From Sulfuricystis multivorans (GTDB lineage Bacteria > Pseudomonadota > Gammaproteobacteria > Burkholderiales > Rhodocyclaceae), in the NCBI RefSeq assembly GCF_003966565.1, contig NZ_AP018718.1, forward strand, positions 2,418,001-2,482,000: DNA of 64,000 nucleotides. The letters run 5' to 3'. The notes under the pieces were generated by a model. That model was not told where the DNA came from. It made no database searches and saw only the letters and a list, made by a program, of their open reading frames with translations. How positions within the stretch are numbered: position 1 is the stretch's first letter; each line of letters starts with the position of its first letter. Positions 53,634-64,000 of this stretch are shown one piece after another. The position numbers and the translations under genes were made by a program.

Positions 53634-54465
53634 ATTCGACCCCCGCCGTGGTGTCAGTCGGCCGGAACGCGCTCATCCACAGCCGGTTCGGAATGTGCTG
53701 ACCCATCCCGGGCCGAAAACCCGCGGCGAGGCTCTGCCAGGTGTATTCCTGCGCCGCGCGCACCGCATCCGGAATCGTTTGCCCCCAGGCGAGATTCGCG
53801 GCGATCGCCGAGGCGAGCGTGCAGCCCGAGCCGTGGAAGCTCCCCGCCAGGCGTTGCCAACGGCAGCTTTGCACTGGACCGTGTGAGCCATAGAGGGTAT
53901 TGACGACGCTGGCGTCCGGCTCATGCGTGCCGGTGACCAGCACATACCGGCTGCCGGCCTCGATCAGGCGCCGCGCGCATTCCGGAAGACTCGCGGTCGC
54001 CGGGCCGAGCTCCTGCGCCAGCCGCCGCGCTTCGAGGCTGTTCGGCGTCAGGATGTCGGTGTGCGGCAGGATCAGCTCGATCATCGCCTCGACGGCATCC
54101 TCGTCGGCGAAGGCATCGCCCCGGCCGGAGGCCAGCACCGGATCGAACACCACCGGCGTCTCTGGGTAATCCGAGAGCACCTCGGCTACCGCGCTGATGG
54201 CCTCGACGCTGCCGAGCAAGCCGAGCTTGAAGGCGGCCACCGGCATGTCTTCGAGCAGCGCCCGCGCCTGGCTCGATACCCAGTCTGCGTCGAGCGGCAG
54301 CACCTCTTCGACGCCGACCGTATCCTGCACGGTGAGCGCGGTCACCACGGTGGTCGGCTGGCAACCGTGCGCGGCGAGCGTGAGCAGATCGGCCTGCAAT
54401 CCTGCCCCGCAGGTCGGATCGGATGCGGCGATGCTCATGACGACGGGCGGGACGGAAGAGTGCAT
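53617..54465 (-). CDS. thiD: Hydroxymethylpyrimidine/phosphomethylpyrimidine kinase
   Basis: 282 residues. Ribokinase-like kinase of thiamine synthesis: SIAASDPTCGAGLQADLLTL at the N-terminus, KLGLLGS, DPVLASGRGD (family: DPVMVAKSGD) and the late anion hole HGSGCTLASAIAANLA. The GTG and CGT codons upstream of 54465 are Arg/Ala-rich and were rejected. The first gene of the thiD-thiE-hemL group. I saw no TPP riboswitch in the 56-bp gap upstream. Confidence 0.92.
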   Translation of the reverse strand: MHSSVPPVVMSIAASDPTCGAGLQADLLTLAAHGCQPTTVVTALTVQDTVGVEEVLPLDADWVSSQARALLEDMPVAAFKLGLLGSVEAISAVAEVLSDYPETPVVFDPVLASGRGDAFADEDAVEAMIELILPHTDILTPNSLEARRLAQELGPATASLPECARRLIEAGSRYVLVTGTHEPDASVVNTLYGSHGPVQSCRWQRLAGSFHGSGCTLASAIAANLAWGQTIPDAVRAAQEYTWQSLAAGFRPGMGQHIPNRLWMSAFRPTDTTAGVEYACLG

Positions 54466-54521
54466 GGCAGTTGAAGGCGGCGCGCGGCGAGGATGCGCCG
54501 ATTGTAACCGAAAGGCCCGCG

Positions 54522-55928
54522 TCAGACGGGCGCGCGCAGCCGGCCAAAACGCGCCAGCGTGCGCTGCCGCGCCGCCGCGTGATCGACGATCGGCGGCGGA
54601 TAATCGAGCGGCGGTGTTGGCATCTGCCACGGCGCATGGATGAACTCGTCCGGCACGCCGGAAAGCTCAGGCACGTAACGGCGGATGAAGCGGCCCTGCG
54701 GGTCGAATTTCTGCGCTTGCGTCACCGGATTGAAGATGCGAAACCACGGCTGCGCATCGCAGCCGGTGCCGGCCGCCCACTGCCAGCCGCCATTGTTGCT
54801 GGCAAGTTCATAATCGAGCAACCAACGCGCAAAGTGGGCTTCGCCCCGGCGCCAGTCGATACCGAGATCCTTGGTGAGAAAGGAAGCCGAGACCATGCGC
54901 AACCGGTTGTGCATCCAGCCGGTTTGCAAGAGCTGCCTTTGCGCCGCATCGACGAGCGGGTAGCCCGTGCGTCCCTCGCACCAGGCGGCGAACAGCTCGG
55001 GCGCCTCATCCCAGACCAGTGCGTCGAATTCGCGCCGATAGCAATGATCGACGACATCGGGACGCTGCCAGAGGATCATCTGGTAGAACTCGCGCCAGAT
55101 CAACTCGTCAAGCCAGGCTTTCGCACCTGCGCCTTCTGGGGTCAGGCTGCGTTCCAGCGCCGCGGCCACCAGCCGCCGGATCGACACCGTGCCGAAGCGC
55201 AGATGCGGCGAAAGATAAGACACGCCTTTCACGGCCGGGTAATCGCGCGTCTCACGGTAGCGCTCGATGCGCGTCAGGAAATCCTCGAACAGCCGCGCGC
55301 CGCCGCTCATGCCGCAGGGAATCTTCAAGTCGGTCGGAACGAAACCGATTTCCTCCAAAGTCAGCGCTGGCAAGCCGGCACGGGGTGCCACGAGCTGGTC
55401 CGGCCGCGGCTGGCAGCGGTGCTCGGCCAGGTCCGCTGGGGCAAGGCGCGCCCGCCAGGCCCGCGCATAGGGGGTGAAAACCGAAAACGGTTTGCCCTCG
55501 CGCGTCGAAATCTCGTCGCGCTCGAAGATCGTCTGATCCTTGTGATCGATGAAGCGCCGCCCGTCGGCGGAAAGCCGCGCCGCCACGGCGGCATCGCGTC
55601 GTCGGGCAAATGGCTCGTGGTCGCGATTGGCATGCACGCTGGCCACGCCCAGCTGTGCCGCCAGGCGCGGAATTTCCTCGACCGCCCGGCCGTGGCGAAT
55701 GATCAGCCCGCCGCCCTTGGCCCGCAGCGCGGCATCGAGCTCCAGCACCGCGCGGTGGATGAAATCGACCCGACGATCGGCCTTCGGCAGTCCCGCGAGG
55801 ATATCGGTGTCGAAGACGAAGGCGCAATGGACTCGCCCCGCCTCGCGCAACGCCGCGGCGAGCGCAGCATGGTCGAAGTCGCGCAGATCGCGGCGGAACC
55901 AGACGAGGGCAGCCGAGTCTTTTTTCAT
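54522..55928 (-). CDS. phrB: Deoxyribodipyrimidine photolyase
   Basis: 468 residues. Class I CPD photolyase/cryptochrome family. The N-terminal antenna domain starts [17 protein letters not shown]; the FAD-binding domain has [12 protein letters not shown], the [20 protein letters not shown] segment and [15 protein letters not shown]. Repairs UV-induced cyclobutane dimers using light. The closing segment [20 protein letters not shown] is typical of photolyases rather than cryptochromes. It is divergent from algH with only 26 bp between starts. Confidence 0.93.
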   Translation of the reverse strand: MKKDSAALVWFRRDLRDFDHAALAAALREAGRVHCAFVFDTDILAGLPKADRRVDFIHRAVLELDAALRAKGGGLIIRHGRAVEEIPRLAAQLGVASVHANRDHEPFARRRDAAVAARLSADGRRFIDHKDQTIFERDEISTREGKPFSVFTPYARAWRARLAPADLAEHRCQPRPDQLVAPRAGLPALTLEEIGFVPTDLKIPCGMSGGARLFEDFLTRIERYRETRDYPAVKGVSYLSPHLRFGTVSIRRLVAAALERSLTPEGAGAKAWLDELIWREFYQMILWQRPDVVDHCYRREFDALVWDEAPELFAAWCEGRTGYPLVDAAQRQLLQTGWMHNRLRMVSASFLTKDLGIDWRRGEAHFARWLLDYELASNNGGWQWAAGTGCDAQPWFRIFNPVTQAQKFDPQGRFIRRYVPELSGVPDEFIHAPWQMPTPPLDYPPPIVDHAAARQRTLARFGRLRAPV

Positions 55929-55954
55929 GGCAAGAGATTACAATCAGCAAAACT

Positions 55955-56542
55955 ATGAGCACGAGCAAATTCGAACCCGCCAGCCTCGCGAATCACTTCC
56001 TGATCGCGATGCCGTCGCTGACCGATCCGCATTTCGCGCGCACCCTGACCTATGTGTGCGAACACAATGCCGAGGGAGCGCTGGGCATCATCGTCAATAA
56101 GCCGCTCGAAATCGATCTCGGCACCTTGTTCGAGCGCGTCAGCGTACCGCTTTCGCGCGGTGAGAAGCTGGAGCGCTATCGCGGCTTGCCGGTCTATTTC
56201 GGCGGCCCGGTGCAGACAGACCGTGGTTTCGTGCTGCACCGACCGGCCGGCCGGTGGCAATCGACGCTCATCGTCACGAGCGAGATCGCCCTGACCAGCT
56301 CGCGCGACATCCTCGAATCGATGAGCGAAACGGGCGAACCCGCCGACGTGCTGGTCTCGCTCGGCTATGCCGGCTGGGCGCCCGGCCAGCTCGAATGGGA
56401 ACTGTCGCAGAATGCCTGGCTGACCGTCGCCGCGCAGCCGGACATCATCTTCTCGCTGCCGCCGGCAGAGCGTCTTGGCGCCGCGATGCGTCTGCTGGGC
56501 ATCGATTTCGGTCAGCTTTCCGAAGTTGCCGGCCATGCCTGA
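55955..56542 (+). CDS. algH: YqgE/AlgH family protein
   Basis: 195 residues, UPF0301. [31 protein letters not shown]-type N-terminus, with GIIVNKPL and [16 protein letters not shown]. The function is not clear; it was linked to alginate regulation in Pseudomonas. It is followed by ruvX, as in most proteobacteria, and its stop overlaps the ruvX ATG by 8 nt. Confidence 0.93.
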   Translation: MSTSKFEPASLANHFLIAMPSLTDPHFARTLTYVCEHNAEGALGIIVNKPLEIDLGTLFERVSVPLSRGEKLERYRGLPVYFGGPVQTDRGFVLHRPAGRWQSTLIVTSEIALTSSRDILESMSETGEPADVLVSLGYAGWAPGQLEWELSQNAWLTVAAQPDIIFSLPPAERLGAAMRLLGIDFGQLSEVAGHA

Positions 56543-56990
56543 GCAGGGATCAGGGGTCAGGGGTCAGGGGTCGGAAACGGTGATGGCCTTCGATTTCGGC
56601 GCGAAGCGCATTGGTGTCGCGATCGGCGAAAGCCTGCTCTCCCACGCGCGGCCGCTGACGACGATCGACGCCGAAGCCAACGCGCTGCGCTTCGCGGCGA
56701 TCGACCGGTTGATCAGCGAGTGGCGACCGGCGCGTCTCGTCGTCGGCCGTCCGGCCCACGCCGACCGCGAATCCCCCCATGAATTCGCCGCGCGCTGCGA
56801 GCGCTTCGCACGCCAGCTCGCCGGGCGCTACCGGCTGCCGGTCGAGTTCGCCGACGAACGTTACAGCTCCCTCGAAGCCGAGGCACGACAGGTCGGCGAC
56901 AAGCGCAAGGCGCGGCTCGATGCCGAAGCCGCTGCGGTGATCCTTCAAGCCTGGTTCAATGAGCATGCTGACGATTCCACCCGTTCCTGA
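56535..56990 (+). CDS. ruvX: Putative pre-16S rRNA nuclease (Holliday junction resolvase-like)
   Basis: 151 residues from the ATG at 56535. RNase H-like YqgF fold: [27 protein letters not shown] and [12 protein letters not shown], with the catalytic acids present, and [14 protein letters not shown] at the end. It trims the 16S rRNA 5' end. Normal relatives start MPE..TxLAFDFG; here 11 residues ([11 protein letters not shown]) encoded by heptamer repeats sit between MPE and TVMAFDFG. If translation begins at GTG 56580 or ATG 56583, the repeat would be untranslated. Confidence 0.9.
   Translation: MPEQGSGVRGQGSETVMAFDFGAKRIGVAIGESLLSHARPLTTIDAEANALRFAAIDRLISEWRPARLVVGRPAHADRESPHEFAARCERFARQLAGRYRLPVEFADERYSSLEAEARQVGDKRKARLDAEAAAVILQAWFNEHADDSTRS
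56544..56573 (+). repeat. Heptamer repeats at the start of ruvX
   Basis: CAGGGA, then three TCAGGGG units and TCGG. The array ends with the same TCAGGGGTCGG as the leuS array, and is in the same reading frame relative to the repeat (Ser-Gly-x-Arg-x-Gln-Gly-Ser-Glu). Confidence 0.8.
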
Positions 56991-57471
56991 ACTGATCGAC
57001 CGCCTGGCCGGGCAAATGCGGCCGGCCATCACTGCCGAAACGGTGCTGGTCGGCATCCATACCGGTGGCGCCTGGGTTGCCGAGGCCTTGCATGCCACCC
57101 TCGGCCTGGCCACGCCGTTGGCGACCATCGACGTTTCCTTCCACCGCGACGACCACCATCTCGGCAGCGGACTGCGCGCCGGCGGCCGCGTCTCTCACCT
57201 GCCCGAAAATGTCGAGGGGGCGCACCTCATCCTCGTCGATGACGTGCTCTACACCGGCCGCACGGTGCGCGCAGCCTTGAACGAGCTGTTCGACTACGGC
57301 CGGCCGGGACGCGTCGATCTAGCCGTGCTCGTCGATCGCGGCGGTCGCGAGCTGCCGATCGCGCCCACCTGGTGCGCCTTTGTCCTGCCCGAACCACTGC
57401 CAGCAATCGAGAGCCTCGATCTGATGCGCGATGCGGACGGTCAGATGCGTTTTCGCCCGGGGAAAAAATGA
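56959..57471 (+). CDS. pyrR: PyrR, uracil phosphoribosyltransferase/pyr regulator
   Basis: 170 residues. The PRPP loop is [17 protein letters not shown], with [12 protein letters not shown] in the PyrR-specific region. In Gram-positives PyrR attenuates pyr transcription by RNA binding; in betaproteobacteria a regulatory role is less clear and it may only act as an enzyme. I saw no obvious PyrR-type leader hairpin here. It overlaps ruvX by 32 nt and pyrB by 4 nt. Confidence 0.92.
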   Translation: MSMLTIPPVPELIDRLAGQMRPAITAETVLVGIHTGGAWVAEALHATLGLATPLATIDVSFHRDDHHLGSGLRAGGRVSHLPENVEGAHLILVDDVLYTGRTVRAALNELFDYGRPGRVDLAVLVDRGGRELPIAPTWCAFVLPEPLPAIESLDLMRDADGQMRFRPGKK

Positions 57472-58457
57472 CCAACGCCAATCCGCAGCTAAACGATCAC
57501 GGCGAGCTGATCCATCTGCTCAGCCTCGAAGGGCTGTCACGCGAGATGCTGCTTGGCATCCTCGATCGCGCCGAGCCCTTCACCCAGGTGGCCGAGCGCG
57601 AGGTGAAGAAGGTGCCACTGCTGCGAGGGAAAAGCGTCTTCAACCTGTTCTTCGAGAATTCGACGCGCACGCGCACCACCTTCGAAATCGCCGCCAAGCG
57701 CCTGTCGGCCGACGTGATCAATCTCAACATCAACACCTCGTCGGCGGCGAAGGGCGAATCCCTGCTCGACACGGTCGACAATCTCGCCGCGATGCAGGCC
57801 GATATGTTCGTCGTGCGCCACGCATCCTCCGGCGCCCCCTACCTGATCGCGCGGCATCTGGCCGCCACCGGCCGCCACCACATCCATGTCGTCAATGCCG
57901 GCGATGGGCGCCATGCGCACCCCACCCAGGGCCTGCTCGACATGTATACGATCCGACACTACAAGAAGGATTTCACGAAGCTCTCGGTCGCGGTGGTCGG
58001 CGACATCCTGCACTCGCGCGTGGCGCGCAGCCAGTTGCATGCGCTGGCCACGCTCGGCGTGCCGGACATCCGCCTGGTGGGCCCCAAGACCCTGCTGCCC
58101 ACCGCCGCCGCGCAGATGATTCCCAACGCGCCGCTTTCCGTCCATCACGATCTGACCCGGGGCCTTGCCGGCGTCGATGTGGTGATGATGCTGCGCCTGC
58201 AGAACGAGCGCATGCAAGGGGCGCTCCTGCCTTCCCCGCAGGAATACTTCAAGTCCTGGGGGCTGACGGCGGAGAAGCTCCTACTCGCCAAGCCCGACGC
58301 GATCGTCATGCATCCGGGGCCGATGAATCGCGGCATCGAGATCGACTCGGCCGTGGCCGACGGCAAGCAGGCAGTGATCCTGCCGCAAGTCACCTTCGGC
58401 ATCGCCGTGCGCATGGCAGTGATGAGCATGCTGGCCGGGGGAGGGGCTGCGCAATGA
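57468..58457 (+). CDS. pyrB: Aspartate carbamoyltransferase catalytic subunit
   Basis: 329 residues. Carbamoyl-phosphate site [13 protein letters not shown] and [12 protein letters not shown], with [12 protein letters not shown] near the C-terminus. It makes carbamoyl-aspartate in pyrimidine synthesis. I chose the ATG at 57468 that overlaps the pyrR stop. In this class (as in Pseudomonas) the active ATCase holoenzyme needs the inactive DHOase-like protein encoded next. Confidence 0.94.
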   Translation: MTNANPQLNDHGELIHLLSLEGLSREMLLGILDRAEPFTQVAEREVKKVPLLRGKSVFNLFFENSTRTRTTFEIAAKRLSADVINLNINTSSAAKGESLLDTVDNLAAMQADMFVVRHASSGAPYLIARHLAATGRHHIHVVNAGDGRHAHPTQGLLDMYTIRHYKKDFTKLSVAVVGDILHSRVARSQLHALATLGVPDIRLVGPKTLLPTAAAQMIPNAPLSVHHDLTRGLAGVDVVMMLRLQNERMQGALLPSPQEYFKSWGLTAEKLLLAKPDAIVMHPGPMNRGIEIDSAVADGKQAVILPQVTFGIAVRMAVMSMLAGGGAAQ

Positions 58458-59752
58458 AGATCGAAATCAAGAACGGCCATGTGATCGATCCGGGCAGCGG
58501 CTTCGATCGACCGGCCAGCGTGTTCATCGCCGCAGCCAAGATCGTCGGCGTGGGTGAGACGGCGCCGCGTGGCTTTTCCGCCGATGCCGTGCTCGATGCA
58601 AGCGGCTGCGTGGTCTGTCCGGGACTGATCGACCTTTCGGCGCGTCTGCGCGAGCCCGGCTGCGAATACAAGGCCACGCTCGAATCGGAAATGGCGGCCG
58701 CGGCCGCCGGCGGCGTCACGCGGCTGGTCTGCCCGCCGGATACCGATCCGCCGCTCGATGAGCCTGGCCTGGTCGAGATGCTGAAATACCGCGCGCGCCA
58801 GCCGGGGTTCGCCGAGGTCCATCCGGTCGGCGCGCTGACCATCGGCTTGGCCGGCCAACGGCTGACCGAAATGGCCGAGCTTCACGAAGCCGGCTGCATT
58901 GCCTTCGGCCAGGCCAGCGTCTGTATCGTCGACACGCAGGTGTTGATGCGCGCGATGCAATATGCGGCGACGTTCGATTTTCCGGTTTGGCTGCAGGCCC
59001 AGGATGCCTATCTGGCCAAGGGCGGCGTCGCCCACGAAGGCGCGGTTGCCGCGCGGCTGGGCCTGCCGGGCATTCCGGTGAGCGCGGAAACCGTCGCGTT
59101 GGCCACGATCATCGAGCTCGCCCGCGCCACCGGCGTGCGCCTGCACGTGCGGCGTCTCTCCTCGGCCGCGGGACTGGCAATGATCCGCGCCGCGCGTGCC
59201 GAAGGCTTGAACATCACCTGCGACGTGACGATCAACCACCTGCATCTGTGCGACGAGGACATCGGCTTCTTCGATCCGATGGCGCGCCTCGATCCGCCGT
59301 TGCGGTCTGCCGCCGACCGCGATGCGCTGGCGGCGGGGCTGGCCGACGGCAGCATCGACGCGCTGGTCTCCGATCACACCCCGGTCGATGATGATGCCAA
59401 GCAGCTGCCGTTCGATCAGGCGGAAGCCGGCGCAACCGGTCTCGAGCTATTGCTGCCGCTGACGCTGAAATGGGCCGAAGCGCAGGGCATCGGGCTTGTC
59501 AAGGCACTTGCCAAAATCACCTCCGAGCCGGCACGCATCCTCGGTCTGACGAAGGGCTGCGGCGCCCTCGCGCCCGGCGCGGTGGCCGACCTGTGCATCT
59601 TCGATCCACACGCCGAATTCACGGTCACGCGCGAGCGCCTCAAAAGCCAGGGCAAGAACACGCCTTTCCTCGGCCAGACATTGCGGGGCGAGGTGCGCTA
59701 CACGCTGACGGCCGGACATCTGGCCTATTCCACTGACGGACTGCTGCGATGA
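58454..59752 (+). CDS. pyrX: Inactive dihydroorotase-like ATCase partner (PyrC'/PyrX)
   Basis: 432 residues. Amidohydrolase fold related to dihydroorotase, but the metal-binding HxH before LREPG is lost (read LSARLREPG instead of HVHLREPG), and the later catalytic positions read VRRLSSA in place of the usual HxS. In Pseudomonas an equivalent inactive subunit is required for ATCase assembly. A separate active pyrC must exist elsewhere. It overlaps pyrB and the DUF1840 gene by 4 nt each. Confidence 0.9.
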   Translation: MKIEIKNGHVIDPGSGFDRPASVFIAAAKIVGVGETAPRGFSADAVLDASGCVVCPGLIDLSARLREPGCEYKATLESEMAAAAAGGVTRLVCPPDTDPPLDEPGLVEMLKYRARQPGFAEVHPVGALTIGLAGQRLTEMAELHEAGCIAFGQASVCIVDTQVLMRAMQYAATFDFPVWLQAQDAYLAKGGVAHEGAVAARLGLPGIPVSAETVALATIIELARATGVRLHVRRLSSAAGLAMIRAARAEGLNITCDVTINHLHLCDEDIGFFDPMARLDPPLRSAADRDALAAGLADGSIDALVSDHTPVDDDAKQLPFDQAEAGATGLELLLPLTLKWAEAQGIGLVKALAKITSEPARILGLTKGCGALAPGAVADLCIFDPHAEFTVTRERLKSQGKNTPFLGQTLRGEVRYTLTAGHLAYSTDGLLR

Positions 59753-60081
59753 TCGTCACCTTCAAATCGCAAGCCAGCGCCGACGTGATCTATTTCGGCG
59801 ACGTGGCGCAGCGGCTGATGGAATTGATGGGCAAGGAACCCGCCGAGCGGGGCATCGTCACCGTCGAAGAGCTGCCGGAGGCGATCGCGCGGCTCAAGGC
59901 CGCGATCGACGCGGATCGGGAAGCCCACCGCCAGCTCGTCCAGGCCGACGAGCCAGGCAGTGAGTCGCTGCCGGAAGGCGGTACCCGGCCGCGCGTCTCG
60001 CTCACCCAGCGCGCGCTGCCACTCCTGGCGATGCTGGAAGAATCCCTCGCGGCGGGAAAGCCCGTGGTCTGGGGGATCTGA
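59749..60081 (+). CDS. DUF1840 family protein
   Basis: 110 residues: [20 protein letters not shown] at the start, GKEPAERGIVTVEELPEAIA in the middle and VSLTQRALPLLAML then GKPVVWGI at the end, the DUF1840 pattern of betaproteobacteria. No function is known. It is coupled to pyrX by ATGA and ends 1 bp before the convergent hypothetical gene. Confidence 0.85.
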   Translation: MIVTFKSQASADVIYFGDVAQRLMELMGKEPAERGIVTVEELPEAIARLKAAIDADREAHRQLVQADEPGSESLPEGGTRPRVSLTQRALPLLAMLEESLAAGKPVVWGI

Positions 60082-60549
60082 TCAGTGCGTCTTTTCGTCG
60101 TTGTTCCGGCCGATGAAACTGACCGGGAACACTACCTGTTCTTCGGCGTGCCGCATCGGCATGCTCTCGTAGTCGGGCATCTGCGCCTCGATACCGCTGG
60201 CCTGCACCAATTTTTGTAGGAGGATCTGCACCTGCTCGTCGTACCAGTGGCTGTCGATGCGCGTCGGGATGAAACGCAGCTCCCGCACACTGTCCGGCAC
60301 TTCCTCTGGGGCGAGGATTTCGAACGCGGCATAGGCGTTCGAGAAAAACGGGCCGGCGATGAATCTGAGCTGCCAGTCGCCCTCGCCGTCGTATTCGATG
60401 ATGAAGATGCGCGCGCCTTCGGCGGTCTGCTCATCTGCGTCGGTCACTTCGCCGAATACCGGCATCGCGCAGAAAGCGGCCTGGCGCTTCTGCATCACAT
60501 AAGCCACCGCTTCCTTGAAAGAGAGGCGGCCATCGTTTTCTTGTTCCAT
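60082..60549 (-). CDS. Conserved hypothetical protein downstream of metH
   Basis: 155 residues, acidic and soluble, beginning MEQENDGRLSFKEAVAYVMQ. Contains several Trp and aromatic residues (WQLRFIAGPFFSNAYAAFEI), but no motif I recognise. I chose the ATG at 60549, after a GGAGACG ribosome site 8 nt ahead. It starts 20 bp after the metH stop on the same strand and is probably co-transcribed with metH. Confidence 0.65.
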   Translation of the reverse strand: MEQENDGRLSFKEAVAYVMQKRQAAFCAMPVFGEVTDADEQTAEGARIFIIEYDGEGDWQLRFIAGPFFSNAYAAFEILAPEEVPDSVRELRFIPTRIDSHWYDEQVQILLQKLVQASGIEAQMPDYESMPMRHAEEQVVFPVSFIGRNNDEKTH

Positions 60550-60569
60550 TTTCGTCTCCTGGGTTGGGG

Positions 60570-64000
<3,431 letters not shown>

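Overview
The window is one contiguous, GC-rich, gene-dense piece of a bacterial chromosome. Gene content and order (rpsU-yqeY-dnaG-rpoD, rng-maf-rlmH-rsfS-nadD, pyrR-pyrB-inactive pyrC, leuS-lptE-holA, a BPSS1780-type membrane protein, DUF1840, DUF2782) point to a betaproteobacterium, most likely Rhodocyclales or a close relative. That placement is inference from gene families and was not tested by a search. I see no rRNA, tRNA, CRISPR array, prophage or intact transposase gene.

Layout. 1-3.8 kb: end of an Rnf electron-transport operon (rnfC'-D-G-E-A) closed by a small Cys-rich membrane protein. 4.2-10.5 kb: SixA-like phosphatase, CYTH/CHAD protein, EVE protein, TauE/SafE exporter, and a K+ channel/TrkA-N protein with a small membrane protein and a ParA-like ATPase. 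10.7-17.3 kb: maeB, two alpha/beta hydrolases and a UvrD-type helicase. 17.4-19.2 kb: a small unknown gene and a diguanylate cyclase enclosed by two inverted copies of a short element. 19.2-33.2 kb: housekeeping genes leuS, lptE, holA, proA, ogt, xerD, folB, plsY, tsaD, then the macromolecular synthesis operon. 33.4-37.4 kb: semialdehyde dehydrogenase, NlpC/P60 lipoprotein, small envelope proteins and a Tat-exported dienelactone hydrolase. 37.4-43.6 kb: a long minus-strand operon from a LOG-family gene through nadD, rsfS, rlmH and maf to rng. 43.7-51.6 kb: polA, an HDOD protein and a four-gene MacAB-like exporter. 51.7-56 kb: hemL-thiE-thiD and a photolyase. 56-60 kb: algH-ruvX-pyrR-pyrB-pyrC'-DUF1840. 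60-64 kb: a small unknown gene and metH, which runs off the right edge.

The core genes are ordinary. What stands out is the density of short non-autonomous repeats. (A) Three intergenic elements of about 200 bp share a core, but each is bracketed by an inverted-repeat arm of its own sequence. (B) Two MITE-like elements of 207-209 bp have perfect 16-bp terminal inverted repeats and 3-bp TNA target duplications; one lies in a DUF4160 gene that also carries a frameshift. (C) Two inverted copies of a third element (155 and 245 bp) exactly frame the diguanylate cyclase gene, and one supplies its stop codon. (D) A GC-rich repeat abuts stop codons and is also read through in frame at the start of ogt.

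Repeat-type DNA is also read in frame inside essential or core genes: four 111-bp tandem units in holA, 7-bp tandem repeats in leuS and at the start of ruvX, and two extra segments in the helicase. In holA and leuS the repeat seems to replace, not merely extend, a normal linker. This pattern of housekeeping-protein linkers colonised by intergenic repeats is the most unusual feature of the window.
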